NCBI RefSeq assembly: GCF_030815865.1
Contig: NZ_JAUSXI010000001.1
Location: 4,278,001 to 4,342,000, forward strand
Direction: 5' to 3'
Source: Arthrobacter globiformis
GTDB taxonomy: Bacteria; Actinomycetota; Actinomycetes; Actinomycetales; Micrococcaceae
Length of the DNA stretch: 64,000 nucleotides
The position numbers and the translations under genes are program-made. How positions within the stretch are numbered: the stretch's first letter is position 1; every line of letters begins with the position of its first letter. Shown one piece after another: positions 24,112 through 32,798 of this stretch. The notes beneath the pieces are model-generated. The model worked only from the letters and a program-made list of their open reading frames with translations, was not told the DNA's origin and did no database searches.

Positions 24112-24281
24112 GTTCCCGCCCGGACCGCGCCCGGCGGCAAACCGGATCGGGCACGGGTTCCGGCGGCCGCGGACGCCTTGGGGGCGCCCGCGGCCGCCGA
24201 CTCCTGCCCTATCCGCCCCCGTTGAAGAGCCCGTCACACCGCACCGGTCACGCCGAAGGACCACCAGGACAGGACGCGAGA

Positions 24282-24923
24282 ATGAGCAGAAAACTGAAAG
24301 CCCGCACCCACACCATGGCGTCTTTGGCCGTAGCGTCGCTACTGCTGTCCGGCTGTGCAGCAGCCGTGGGAAGCACCAACCCTGTTGAGTCGGCAGCAGC
24401 AACAGCGCCAGCACCGCAGTCCGAAGCACGGGCGCCGGCGGGCGCAGCGGCCACGCACGCCCGCGACCAGCACGCAGCAGCCCAAACGGCCGGCCCGTCC
24501 GAGGCCTCCAAAATGATCTGTGCGCAAGAAGCCAAGGAGGACATTTCCTCCATCCTGGCCCTGCAGCAGGCACCGCACACCGTCGACAACTGGTCGGACA
24601 GCACCTACAGCTGCACCTACCACCTGGCCGGCGGCCCCCTCGTGATCTCCGTGAAGGAATCCCCGGACCCCGCCGTCACGCGCAAACACTTCGACGCCCT
24701 GCAGGTGAAGCTCAACGCGGAACCCATCAAGGGCCTCGCCAACCTCGGCTTCCCGGCGGCCCAGACCGCCGACGGGTCGGTCGTCTTCCTCAAGGACAAC
24801 AGCACCCTGCACGTCAACGCCACCGGGCTGCCCGCCGCCGTCGGCCCCCAGAAAGTGTCGCGCACGGATTTCGCCTACCAGGTGGCCACCACTATCCTGG
24901 CCTGCTGGAAAGAACACCACTGA
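24282..24923 (+). CDS. Lipoprotein, unknown
   Basis: A 213-residue lipoprotein: the signal sequence ends in the lipobox LLSGC (Cys at about residue 25). After an Ala-rich linker the domain from about residue 80 has three Cys (MICAQEA, YSCTYHL, ILACWKEHH) and alternating strands such as LVISVKESPDPAVTRKHF. The ATG at 24282 is preferred over an upstream frame extension because the signal peptide then starts correctly. It ends 2 nt before the sortase start, so the two are coupled, and it probably helps in the same surface assembly. Its fold is not recognised. Confidence 0.8.
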   Translation: MSRKLKARTHTMASLAVASLLLSGCAAAVGSTNPVESAAATAPAPQSEARAPAGAAATHARDQHAAAQTAGPSEASKMICAQEAKEDISSILALQQAPHTVDNWSDSTYSCTYHLAGGPLVISVKESPDPAVTRKHFDALQVKLNAEPIKGLANLGFPAAQTADGSVVFLKDNSTLHVNATGLPAAVGPQKVSRTDFAYQVATTILACWKEHH

Positions 24924-24925
24924 GC

Positions 24926-25633
24926 ATGTACTCCCCTAACGCCACGCCTCCCTCGCGCCGCCGCAAGAATCCGGCGGCCGCCCTCCTGTTTCTGGGCGCG
25001 CTCGTCCTGAGCGGCTGCGGAACGGCGGCGCCGTCGTCGGCACCCACCGCCGGAACGCCGTCGGCAACGCAGTCCGCTGCTTCAGCGCCAGGGTTACCGT
25101 CACCGGCCGTAAGTACGACGCCGGCAGCCGCCCCGGCGGCAAAGGTCCCCTCCCCTGTCCGGCCCGCTCCCGCTCCGGCTCCCGTGACAGTCACGGTGCC
25201 CGCCATCGGCGTGCAGACGCCGCTGGTGAAGCTGGGACTGCGGAAGAACGGGTCGCTGGAGGTGCCGCCGGACGGGCCCGGCGCGCCCGCCGGCTGGTAT
25301 TCGGGATCGCCGTCACCCGGCGAAACCGGCCCGGCCGTGATGCTGGGCCACGTTAACGCCACCGACGGCGGCCCCGGTGTCTTCGCCAACCTCCGCGGAC
25401 TGAAACCCGGGACCGAGATTATCGTGCGGCTCGCCGACCGCAGCACCGCCGTCTTCGCCGTGACCAGGGCCGCGGCCTACAGCAAGAACAGCTTCCCCAC
25501 GCTGGAGGTCTACGGCAACACCAAGGGCCCGGAGCTGAGACTCATCACGTGCGACGGCTACGACCCCGCTTCCGGTCTGTTCAACGACAATTACGTGGTC
25601 TACGCGAAGCTCAAGGCCAAGCCGGCGGGCTGA
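24926..25633 (+). CDS. Class F-like sortase with lipoprotein signal
   Basis: A 235-residue sortase. Its N terminus is a lipoprotein signal rather than a plain anchor: LFLGALVLSGCGTAAP, with Cys near residue 31 available for lipidation. A Pro/Ala-rich spacer leads to the barrel at about residue 90 (VTVPAIGVQTPLVKLG). The catalytic His is in VMLGHVNATDGG and the Cys in LRLITCDGYDPASG. In class F enzymes an Arg precedes the last strand; here the equivalent is LFNDNYVVYA, so Asn is in its place. It is the last gene of the CHRD protein/lipoprotein operon and presumably anchors the CHRD protein. Confidence 0.87.
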   Translation: MYSPNATPPSRRRKNPAAALLFLGALVLSGCGTAAPSSAPTAGTPSATQSAASAPGLPSPAVSTTPAAAPAAKVPSPVRPAPAPAPVTVTVPAIGVQTPLVKLGLRKNGSLEVPPDGPGAPAGWYSGSPSPGETGPAVMLGHVNATDGGPGVFANLRGLKPGTEIIVRLADRSTAVFAVTRAAAYSKNSFPTLEVYGNTKGPELRLITCDGYDPASGLFNDNYVVYAKLKAKPAG

Positions 25634-25713
25634 CGTAACCGCTGGTGGCTCCGGCAGGGCGGAAACGGCGTACGCTCATTGATATCTGAGTGCCCCAGAA
25701 AAGCCGTGTGACC

Positions 25714-26982
25714 ATGCATCATCTGAGTAAATTGGCAGTTATAGGAGCCGCGCTTTTGCTCGCTCTGTCTGCAGCGAGCGGCCCGTCCCAGCCCGCAACA
25801 AGCAAGTCCGTTTCAGCAGCAAGGGCCGACTTCCTGCCCGCAATGCCGCAGCCCGCCATAAGCCAGCCTTCAACAGGCCAGCCCGCAGCTGTCCCCCGTA
25901 CCGTCCGCAAGCCCGCCGTCCCCCATACTGCCGCCGTGGCGGCCGCACCCACCCCGGCGCAGCAGCTCGCCCGGCTCACACTGGCGCAGCGTGTCGGCCA
26001 GCTGTTCATGGTGGCGGCCACGGCTACCGGCGCGGACGCCAACACCATGTCCGGCCTCACCAGGTTCCACGTCGGCAACGTCTATCTTGCGGGGCGCAGC
26101 CGCGCGGGCACTGCGGCGACGGCCGCCGTCGTGCGCCGGATGACAGCAACCGTGTCGGCGGCCACCACGGGCGGCATCCGCCTCGCGGTAGCGACGGACC
26201 AGGAGGGCGGCTTCGTCCAGGTCCTAAGCGGCCCCGGCTTCTCGGCGATCCCCACAGCGCTTGCCCAGGGAACACAGGCGACGGCGGCCCTCCAGGCAAA
26301 CGCGCGCGTGTGGGGAAGCCAGTTGCGCGCGGCCGGGCTCACCATGAACCTGGCACCGGTTTTGGACACAGTGCCGAGCAGACAATTCGCCCCGCGCAAC
26401 GCGCCCATCGGGTTCTTTGCTCGCGAATACGGGTTCACGCCGCAGGCGGTCTCAACCCACGGCGGCGCCTTCGCGGCCGGCATGCGACAGGCAGGCATCG
26501 CCCCCGTCGTCAAGCATTTCCCTGGTCTGGGACGCGTTGTCCTGAACACGGACACAAGCCGGAACGTCAAAGACACCGTCACCACGCGCACCGACCCTTA
26601 CCTGATGCCGTTCCGGACCGCGATCCAGTCGGGCGCCCGATGGGTGATGGTCGCGAGTGCCTACTACACGCGCATCGACGCCGGCCACATCGCGCCGTTC
26701 TCACCGCTGATCATGCGGACGATGTTGCGCTCGGACCTGCACTTCACCGGCGTCGTCCTGTCCGACGACCTGTGCAACGCGGCGCAGCTGGCTCCGTGGG
26801 CCCTGGGCACCCGGGCCACGAGCTTCATCCATGCCGGCGGAACCATGCTGCTGTGCGCTAACCCCCGCGCCATTCCCGCCATGTACACCGCGGTGCTTCA
26901 GCTTGCCCAGCACAATCCCGCCTTCGCCGCGGAGGTCAACGCCGCCGCGCTGAAGGTGCTGACGGTTAAAGCCGGACGGTAA
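25714..26982 (+). CDS. Secreted glycoside hydrolase family 3 protein (NagZ-like)
   Basis: A 422-residue exported GH3 enzyme, related to beta-N-acetylhexosaminidases that cleave cell-wall amino sugars. After a signal peptide and an Ala/Pro-rich linker, the TIM barrel begins near residue 90 (LTLAQRVGQLFMV). It has the substrate-binding ATDQEGGFVQVL, KHFPGLGRV and the nucleophile Asp in VVLSDDLCNAA. In typical NagZ the loop after KHFPGHG contains D-S-H, whose His assists catalysis; here the loop is NTDTSRNV, without His, as in some actinobacterial relatives. The ATG at 25714 is chosen; a GTG at 25690 is possible. It is monocistronic. Confidence 0.85.
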   Translation: MHHLSKLAVIGAALLLALSAASGPSQPATSKSVSAARADFLPAMPQPAISQPSTGQPAAVPRTVRKPAVPHTAAVAAAPTPAQQLARLTLAQRVGQLFMVAATATGADANTMSGLTRFHVGNVYLAGRSRAGTAATAAVVRRMTATVSAATTGGIRLAVATDQEGGFVQVLSGPGFSAIPTALAQGTQATAALQANARVWGSQLRAAGLTMNLAPVLDTVPSRQFAPRNAPIGFFAREYGFTPQAVSTHGGAFAAGMRQAGIAPVVKHFPGLGRVVLNTDTSRNVKDTVTTRTDPYLMPFRTAIQSGARWVMVASAYYTRIDAGHIAPFSPLIMRTMLRSDLHFTGVVLSDDLCNAAQLAPWALGTRATSFIHAGGTMLLCANPRAIPAMYTAVLQLAQHNPAFAAEVNAAALKVLTVKAGR

Positions 26983-27001
26983 GCGGTAAAGCCGGACGGG
27001 A

Positions 27002-27058
27002 AGCGCGAACGGACACTTGGCGCCCTTGCCTGAAGGGCCTCAAGTTTCCGTTCGCGCT
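27002..27058. terminator. Long imperfect hairpin between convergent genes
   Basis: The arms AGCGCGAACGGA (27002-27013) and TCCGTTCGCGCT (27047-27058) pair perfectly, and inner arms ACTTG/CAAGT and GCCCTT/AAGGGC extend the stem. It lies between the GH3 gene and the convergent deacetylase gene and can terminate both. Confidence 0.7.
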
Positions 27059-27071
27059 CGACCAAGCCGCG

Positions 27072-28037
27072 CTAGCTGAGCGCCGGCACCTGCACCTGCC
27101 CCGGCTTGAAGCGGGCGCCGGAGCCGGGGTACGTGGGCACGTCGATCCGGGCGTGCGTGTGGACCTCACTGACCGTCGCCTTGGTGTGCTCCGCGATCCG
27201 CTCCAGCGTGGTCACCCACATGCCATCCATCGCCTTGACCCGCTCGATCAGCCGCTCCAGGGCCACCGCTTTGGACGGCCGGCCCGAGATGAACGGGTGG
27301 TTGGTGAGCACGAAGCAGCTTCCCTGCGAGTGGTGCGCCTCCGCCTCAAGCGTCCACATCTCCAGCACCTTCGCGGGGCTTTCGATCACGCCGCTGCCGG
27401 TCACGCCGGGATAGAACGCGTACTGCTCCCAGTCGTCGAGGGTCCAGTCAACGGGGATCTCCACGATGTCGCGGGTGTCGCCGGCGCCGGAGGGAGAACC
27501 CGAGGCGACAGACATCCGGTACGGCGCGTCGCCGTCGAGCAGGCTCGAGTCGTAGAGGAAGCCGCGGTCCGCGAGCAGCGCCGGCGAGTGCCAGTTCAGC
27601 TCCCACCACGGCGCCCGGTACCCCACGGGACGGATCCCGGCGACCTTCTCCAGCGCCTCCAGTCCCCGGTCCATGTAGCTAGCCTCGGTAGCGGCGTCGA
27701 TCCCCTGCATCGGCTCGTGCAGGTAGCCGTGGTGCGCAACCTCGTGGCCGCCGTCGACGATCTGACGCACAACGTCCGGGTAGCTTTCTGCCGTGAACCC
27801 GGGGATGAAGAACGTCCCGTGGACCTCCTGCCGCGCGAGGATCTGCAGGAGTCGGGGCACCGCAACCTTGGGCCCGTACGACTGGTGGCTCATGAGCGAC
27901 ATGCGCCGGGTGCTGGTGGGGTCGTGCGCAATGACGCAGGATTCGGCGTCGACATCGAAGGTGAAGGACGCGGCGGCGGTGAAGCCGGCGGGCCAGATGA
28001 TGGGGTGCTGGGAATCCGCAAAGGTGCTGGTGCTCAT
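27072..28037 (-). CDS. Polysaccharide-deacetylase-fold protein, probable PuuE-type allantoinase
   Basis: A 321-residue member of the NodB/polysaccharide deacetylase fold. The metal-binding signatures are modified as in purine-pathway members: SFTFDVDAES in place of TFDDG, HGTFFIPG, the two-His motif GHEVAHHGYLHE, and GYRAPWWELN. PuuE enzymes with this pattern open the allantoin ring without the canonical amidohydrolase site. The context supports this: the next upstream gene on the same strand is an NCS1 nucleobase permease and the divergent gene is a PucR activator. Another cyclic-amide hydrolase is the alternative. Confidence 0.82.
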   Translation of the reverse strand: MSTSTFADSQHPIIWPAGFTAAASFTFDVDAESCVIAHDPTSTRRMSLMSHQSYGPKVAVPRLLQILARQEVHGTFFIPGFTAESYPDVVRQIVDGGHEVAHHGYLHEPMQGIDAATEASYMDRGLEALEKVAGIRPVGYRAPWWELNWHSPALLADRGFLYDSSLLDGDAPYRMSVASGSPSGAGDTRDIVEIPVDWTLDDWEQYAFYPGVTGSGVIESPAKVLEMWTLEAEAHHSQGSCFVLTNHPFISGRPSKAVALERLIERVKAMDGMWVTTLERIAEHTKATVSEVHTHARIDVPTYPGSGARFKPGQVQVPALS

Positions 28038-28085
28038 GCCGGAGTTCCTTTCGTCAGAGGGCGAAGTGGAGAGGTACAGAAACGT

Positions 28086-29616
28086 TTAGAGTTCGACGGC
28101 GGGAACCGGCTGGGGTGCCTGGGCAGCGTCAGGCGCGCCTGCCGTGGAGGCGGTGCCGCCGTCGGACGTCACCGTCACGTACGGCCAGTGCAGCCGGGGG
28201 CCGAGAACCGCGTAGACCGCGGCGCTGGTGAGGCCGCCGGCCAGCCAGGAGAGGTCCCAGCCGCCCAGGGCAACCGCAATGGGGCCCTGCATCACCGGAA
28301 CCAGTCCGTACATGAACAGCCAGGTGGCCACGATGCCGGCGAGCAGCGCGGTCACGCCGGCCCAGTTGACCACGGGCAGGCGGCGGGTGCCGACGCCGTC
28401 GAATAGCCGTTCCACGTTGCCGGGCCAGCGCTTCTCAAGCCAGAAGTAGTGCACCAGCATCACGCCGCCCCAGGCTGCCACCCAGGCCACCAGGCCGATC
28501 AGCCAGGCGTCCAGCACCGCTGCGAAGTCCTCCTGGAAGATGAAGTAGACCACGGCGATGAGCGAGAAGACGCCGACGAACAGGTTAAGTTTCCGGCGGC
28601 TGATGGTGATGTCGAGCGCCTGCGTGGCCACGGAGAACGTGTAGATGTTCAGGATGTTGGTGGCGATGGGCCCGTGCAGCACCATCAGGAGCACGGGCAG
28701 GGCCATGGCGCCGAAGTTCTGGACGATGAGCTTGCCGGGGTCCGACCTCGCCACTGTTGGTGGCGAGGCTGGCGCCGAGGACGCCGAGCCAGACGACGGG
28801 GATGAACTGGCCCAGGACGGAGGCCAGATAGACCTTCTTCTGGGGCACCGAGGTACTGACAAAGCGGGAGTAGTCGGCGGCGTAGGTGAACCAGGTGATG
28901 CCCCAGCCGATGCCGATGGCCGTCATCACGGCGCTCATGGCGGCGATACGCTCGGAGCCTTCCAGGATGTTGCCGGCGGGGCCTGCGTAGGTCCAGTCGA
29001 TCTTGAGGCCGAACCACGCCACGGCGGACATGACCGCCAGGATGATGATGGTGGGTGGCACTGTCCATTTTTCGAAGGCGGCGATCGCCTTGTAGCCGAA
29101 CCACGCGATGGCAACCTGGGCGGCCATGATCAACGTGGCGACGCCGATCTTCCAGGCGTAGTTGTGGGCCGCAGGGTCCACCCAGCCCAGCGTGCCGAAG
29201 AGTGCCATGACCAGATCGAGGATGATCCAGGTGTTGACGGCGCACCAGCCCACCACCAACAGCGCCTGGATGGCGGCCGGCAGGTAGTTGCCGCGGCGGC
29301 CGAACGCGGCCCGGGCCAGGACCATGCCGGTGGCGCCGGTCTTTTGGCCGAGCAGGACGAAGCAGCCGAAGAGCAGCATGCCGATCAGGTTGCCCAGGAC
29401 CAGGACGGTGACGGTGTCGGCGAACCCAAGGCCCAGGTTGATGCCCAGGGCGCCGAGGACCCAGTTGATCGGGGCGAGGTTGGCGCCCGCCCAGATCCAG
29501 AACTGGCCCGACACTTTGCGGGTGCGCGCGGATTCGGGAATGGGCTGGAGCCAGGCTTCGAAGTCCTCGGCCTGCTCCATTGCGGGCTCGGACTGCGGTG
29601 TTGAGGAGTTGTGCAT
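28086..29616 (-). pseudogene. NCS1-family nucleobase/allantoin permease, frameshifted
   Basis: The N-terminal part (from ATG 29616, with GGAGG 8 nt upstream) encodes about nine helices of a cytosine/purine/allantoin permease, including WAGANLAPINWVLGALG and GIGWGITWFTYAADYSRFV. After ASLATNSGE the frame becomes Arg/His-rich nonsense. The adjacent frame resumes at SDPGKLIVQNFGAMALPVL and carries the remaining helices to 28086. Removing one base near 28741-28750 restores SGE-SDPGKL. As sequenced the gene is broken. It would import allantoin or a related purine for the downstream hydrolase, under PucR control. Confidence 0.88.
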
Positions 29617-29743
29617 CGGAAAAGCCTCCGTGTGAGGAAGAAGAGCCTCCGTGAAGAAGGGATGGATTAAGCGTATGTGCACCACATCACAGCAACAAGA
29701 TACGATCCGTCTAAGAGAATCCCTTTCCTTATGACGGAGTGTC

Positions 29744-31283
29744 ATGTTCCTCGAAGAAGTCCTGAATCACCGGAGCGTCCAGTCGGCTGACCCGCTCCTG
29801 CGCGCCGCAGCGTCCGCCGTCCAGGGCAAGCAGGTGCGGTGGGTGCACTCAAGCGAGGTCCTGGACATCGCTCCCCTGCTCCGGGGCGGCGAGCTCCTCC
29901 TCAGCGGCGGGCAGGCTCTGGCCACGGCCACCGATGAACGGCGGGTGGACTATATCCGTGAGCTGGCGGGGCGTGGCGTCGCCGCCCTTGCCATCGAGAC
30001 CGGCGCGGACCTGCCGGACATCCCTGAGTCGATGCTGGTTGCTGCCGAGTCCAACGGCCTGCCGCTGTTCGAGCTGCGCAAGGTGGCTCCCTTCGTGGGC
30101 ATCATGCAGGAGATCAACTCGATCCTGGTTGGCCAGTCCGTGGAGCTGCTGCAGCGCGGCGACGAGATCAGCCACGCCATGGCCGCCGAACTCGCCCACG
30201 GCGGCGGCTTGGACGAGGTGCTCGCTGTACTCGCCGGAAAGACGGGGACGAGCGTGCGGCTGGTGTCGCCCGCGGGCCTGACGCTCGGGAGTGCTGGAGC
30301 GGCCGGCGCCGGTGGCGCGGGCGGTGGTCCGGGAACCGCCGGTACGGGGACCGTGAGTACCGGGACTTTGAGTACGACGGCGGTCGACGTTCCGGTCCGC
30401 GGTGTGCTGGCAGCGCGGCTGGAGCTGGAACTGCCCGAAGGTATCGACCCGACGTTCATCCGGGTGGCGGGCGAACGGTCGGTCGACATTCTTGGCCTGG
30501 GCGCTGCTGCAGCGGATGCCGCCGGGCCTGAAGGAACTGGCGGGAGCGGAACTGATGCGCGCCGTGCATTCCGGCGCCCAGCCATGGCGGCTGGAGCAGC
30601 TGGGGGCGGCGGCGGGCTTCGCCATCGACGGTCCGGTGGCCGCCGTCATGATCCGTTCCGCCGCATCGGGCAGGCTCCGCCCGGCGCTGGACACGATCCT
30701 GGCAGGGTCGGTTCCGCATGCCGCGAGCTACGCGGACAAGCTGGAGCTTATCGCACTGGCCGGCCTCCCCGGCGAGGGAACCCGGTCATCGCGGACTTCG
30801 CTGATCGAGGCGCTGGGCAGCCTCGATGTCCCGGAAGGTTCCGCGATCGCCGTCGGACCTCTGGGGCAGGGCATCGGCGAGGCGGCCTGGTCCATGACGG
30901 AGGCCCGCCGGACGCTGGACCTGGCCCCGCGGACTGGGCGTGCTGGGCGTCCCGCCCGGCAGGTGCGGGACGCGGACGCGTTTGGTGCCGAGCGCCTGGC
31001 TGCCGAGAGTATCGACGCCGGTGCCCGCCGCGACTTCGTCCGCCGGACGCTGGGGCCCATCCTCGAGCACGACGAGCAACGGAACTCGCAGCTCGTGCAT
31101 ACTCTGACCGTGTGGCTCGACTCCGGCTGCAACACGGCGCAGGCGGCACGCGAGCTGCATCTGGAACGGCAGTCGATGTACCACCGGCTGCAGCGCATCT
31201 TCGAGCTCTGCGGCGGCGACCCCCGGGGAACCGGCCGCCTCGTGGGCCTGCATCTGGCAACCCGCCTCGCCCCGCTCCCCTAA
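29744..31283 (+). pseudogene. pucR: PucR-family transcriptional activator, frameshifted
   Basis: The N-terminal PucR sensor domain begins MFLEEVLNHRSVQSADPLLR and runs well to SVDILGL at about 30498. Then the frame turns into Ala/Gly-rich nonsense, while the neighbouring frame continues as ALLQRMPPGLKELAGAELMR and ends with the CdaR/PucR helix-turn-helix (LDSGCNTAQAARELHLERQS, YHRLQRIFELCGG). One extra G in the GGG at 30499-30501 explains the break. PucR regulators activate purine degradation genes; this one is divergent to the permease and deacetylase genes. As sequenced, the DNA-binding part is lost. Confidence 0.88.
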
Positions 31284-31470
31284 GCACCCATCGAGGTCCA
31301 CCCGGGTCAGACCCTGTACACCCCGCCGGGTGAGGAACACTGGCACGCTGCCGCGCCTGGCTGTTTCATGGCGCACATCGCCATGCTTGAGAACGGGGAC
31401 GACCCCGCCACCACCACAAACTGACTCGAGCACATTACCGACGACGAATACAACGGCGCCCAGTCCTGAC
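31284..31470 (+). pseudogene. Cupin-domain protein remnant with nonsense mutation
   Basis: Directly after the pucR stop, one frame reads APIEVHPGQTLYTPPGEEHW, HAAAPGCFMAHIAMLENGDD and PATTTN, then TGA, then LEHITDDEYNGAQS. This is the C-terminal part of a cupin of the type carrying a PPGEEHWHG metal site. The TGA stands where relatives have Trp (TTTxWLEHxTDDEY), and the N-terminal part is missing, so this is a 5'-truncated decaying gene. Confidence 0.65.
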
Positions 31471-31877
31471 CGTTCCTCAAGACCGGCCTTGCGGACTTCC
31501 TCGCTGCGTACCGCGAGGCCCACGCCGAGGGTCGCACCGGGGCAGGAGCTGGCGTAATCCTGTTCGGTGCCCGGCCTCCCGCAATAATCAGCCCGATTGA
31601 AGGCGACTCTCGAGACTGAAGACAAACGCTCCTTCAGATCCTGTCGCTTCAAGCCGAACGCTCCCGCAGAACCCGTCGCTTACGCGTCGGAATTCTGTTT
31701 CAATGCCGCCCGCGTCCACAGGACCCGTTAACGCTCAGGAGAATTGGCGCAATTGGATGCACTGAAACCGTGCGGCCTGGCGCTTGAAGAATCCCACTTC
31801 TACCCCATCATCGGCGCTCGATGTCGCCTCGCATGAATCTACCTGAGGCCCGCTGGTGGTCTGGATATGCTCGACCC
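31471..31877. other. Intergenic stretch with gene debris and a repeat
   Basis: In the frame of the cupin remnant a short protein-like piece (GLADFLAAYREAHAEGRTGA) is readable at about 31470-31545 but has no start; it may belong to a second decayed gene. The dispersed repeat follows at 31621-31685. I see no intact gene here. Confidence 0.4.
31621..31685 (-). repeat. Dispersed intergenic repeat, two degenerate units
   Basis: On the minus strand it reads GCGACGGGTTCTGCGGGAGC and GCGACAGGATCTGAAGGAGC, which are degenerate copies of the element at 15629-15685. Confidence 0.6.
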
Positions 31878-32573
31878 ATGTTGCCCGAACGCTACCTTGC
31901 CGAACTCGCACACCTCCTGGGCTCCCTCGAAAGGCTGGCTCGCCAGCCGGAGAACATGTTGCGCCGTTCGGTTCCGGCCTGTCCGGGCTGGAGTCTCGAT
32001 GCGCTTTTCGGGCATCTCGGCTCGATAGAACGATGGGCTGCTGCCGTGGTCCGTGCCGGCAAGTACGTCCAGGAACCGGCCCCGCCTGCAGAGAAGGCAG
32101 CAGCATGGTTCCTCGAAGGGGTGCCTTGCTTCCTGGCCACGATGACTTCCCTGGATCCCGTGGCGCCGTGCTGGAACTTCGGCCCTCCCCCGCATACGGC
32201 CGGATTCTGGTTACGCCGGCAGGCCCACGAACACGCGATCCACCTCGTCGACGCCCATCAGGCATCCGGCTTGGCGGATCCGGAGTTCGCCGAGGGCTTC
32301 CTGCTCGACGGCGTCGACGAGGCCCTGGCAATGTTCGCCCCACGGCAGCTCCGGCTGAAGCGGATGACCGACCCAGGGCAGGCCGTGACCTTCCGCATAC
32401 CCAACGGCACGGCATGGACTCTCGGCAGCGGGGACATCGCGGCATCAGTCACCGCAGCGCCACGGGAAATGTATCTGGGCCTCTGGGGACGCTCCAGCCT
32501 TTCAGACGCCGCCATACTCGACGGCGACGTCGGCCTTGCGTTACGTGTCATCCGTGGTCCGCTTACGCCATAA
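31878..32573 (+). CDS. Maleylpyruvate isomerase-family (mycothiol-dependent) protein
   Basis: A 231-residue DinB-like helical protein of the MDMPI family, whose members use mycothiol or act as metal-dependent transferases. The N-terminal signature is VPACPGWSLDALFGHLGSIE, and the three-His metal site is completed by RRQAHEHAIHLVDAH, the E/H-x-x-x-H-x-x-D motif of the family. The C-terminal part resembles an SCP2-like domain (AVTFRIPNGTAWTL). The ATG at 31878 is preferred, but upstream ATGs at 31821 and 31833 are in frame and no ribosome site decides. It is monocistronic and the substrate is unknown. Confidence 0.85.
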   Translation: MLPERYLAELAHLLGSLERLARQPENMLRRSVPACPGWSLDALFGHLGSIERWAAAVVRAGKYVQEPAPPAEKAAAWFLEGVPCFLATMTSLDPVAPCWNFGPPPHTAGFWLRRQAHEHAIHLVDAHQASGLADPEFAEGFLLDGVDEALAMFAPRQLRLKRMTDPGQAVTFRIPNGTAWTLGSGDIAASVTAAPREMYLGLWGRSSLSDAAILDGDVGLALRVIRGPLTP

Positions 32574-32798
32574 AGGAACCACTTCCGGTAAAGGGTGAGT
32601 GAGCGCTCCGAAAAAGCCGGTCAGAAGTGAGAGAGCATTTGCACGTGTAGGGCCAGGCCTATGGATCGCAACGCGAGATGGTCATTTTTAATCTTTCCGC
32701 ATTACGGATTTATCTTTCCGGAAACACGGGTTTCCTAACGTGGGATGTGATCTTGCGGCATTCAGTGTGCCGTTGTCCTTCAACGAACAGGCACAGGC
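32574..32798 (+). other. Upstream region of the dicarboxylate carrier
   Basis: A stretch of 225 nt with an AT-rich centre (32680-32720). It includes one degenerate unit of the dispersed repeat (about 32612-32640) and the palindrome at 32720-32735. No gene is visible. Confidence 0.4.
32720..32735. promoter_or_regulatory. GGAAAC-N4-GTTTCC palindrome
   Basis: A perfect 6+4+6 inverted repeat in the AT-rich region 64 nt before the dicarboxylate carrier start. It is a plausible operator for an IclR- or GntR-type regulator; the protein is not known. Confidence 0.4.

Noticed and set aside
28585..29745. Longer start (29745) for the NCS1 permease
   Set aside because: It would overlap the divergent pucR start and add a Cys-rich stretch unlike any permease. 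The ATG at 29616 has GGAGG upstream.
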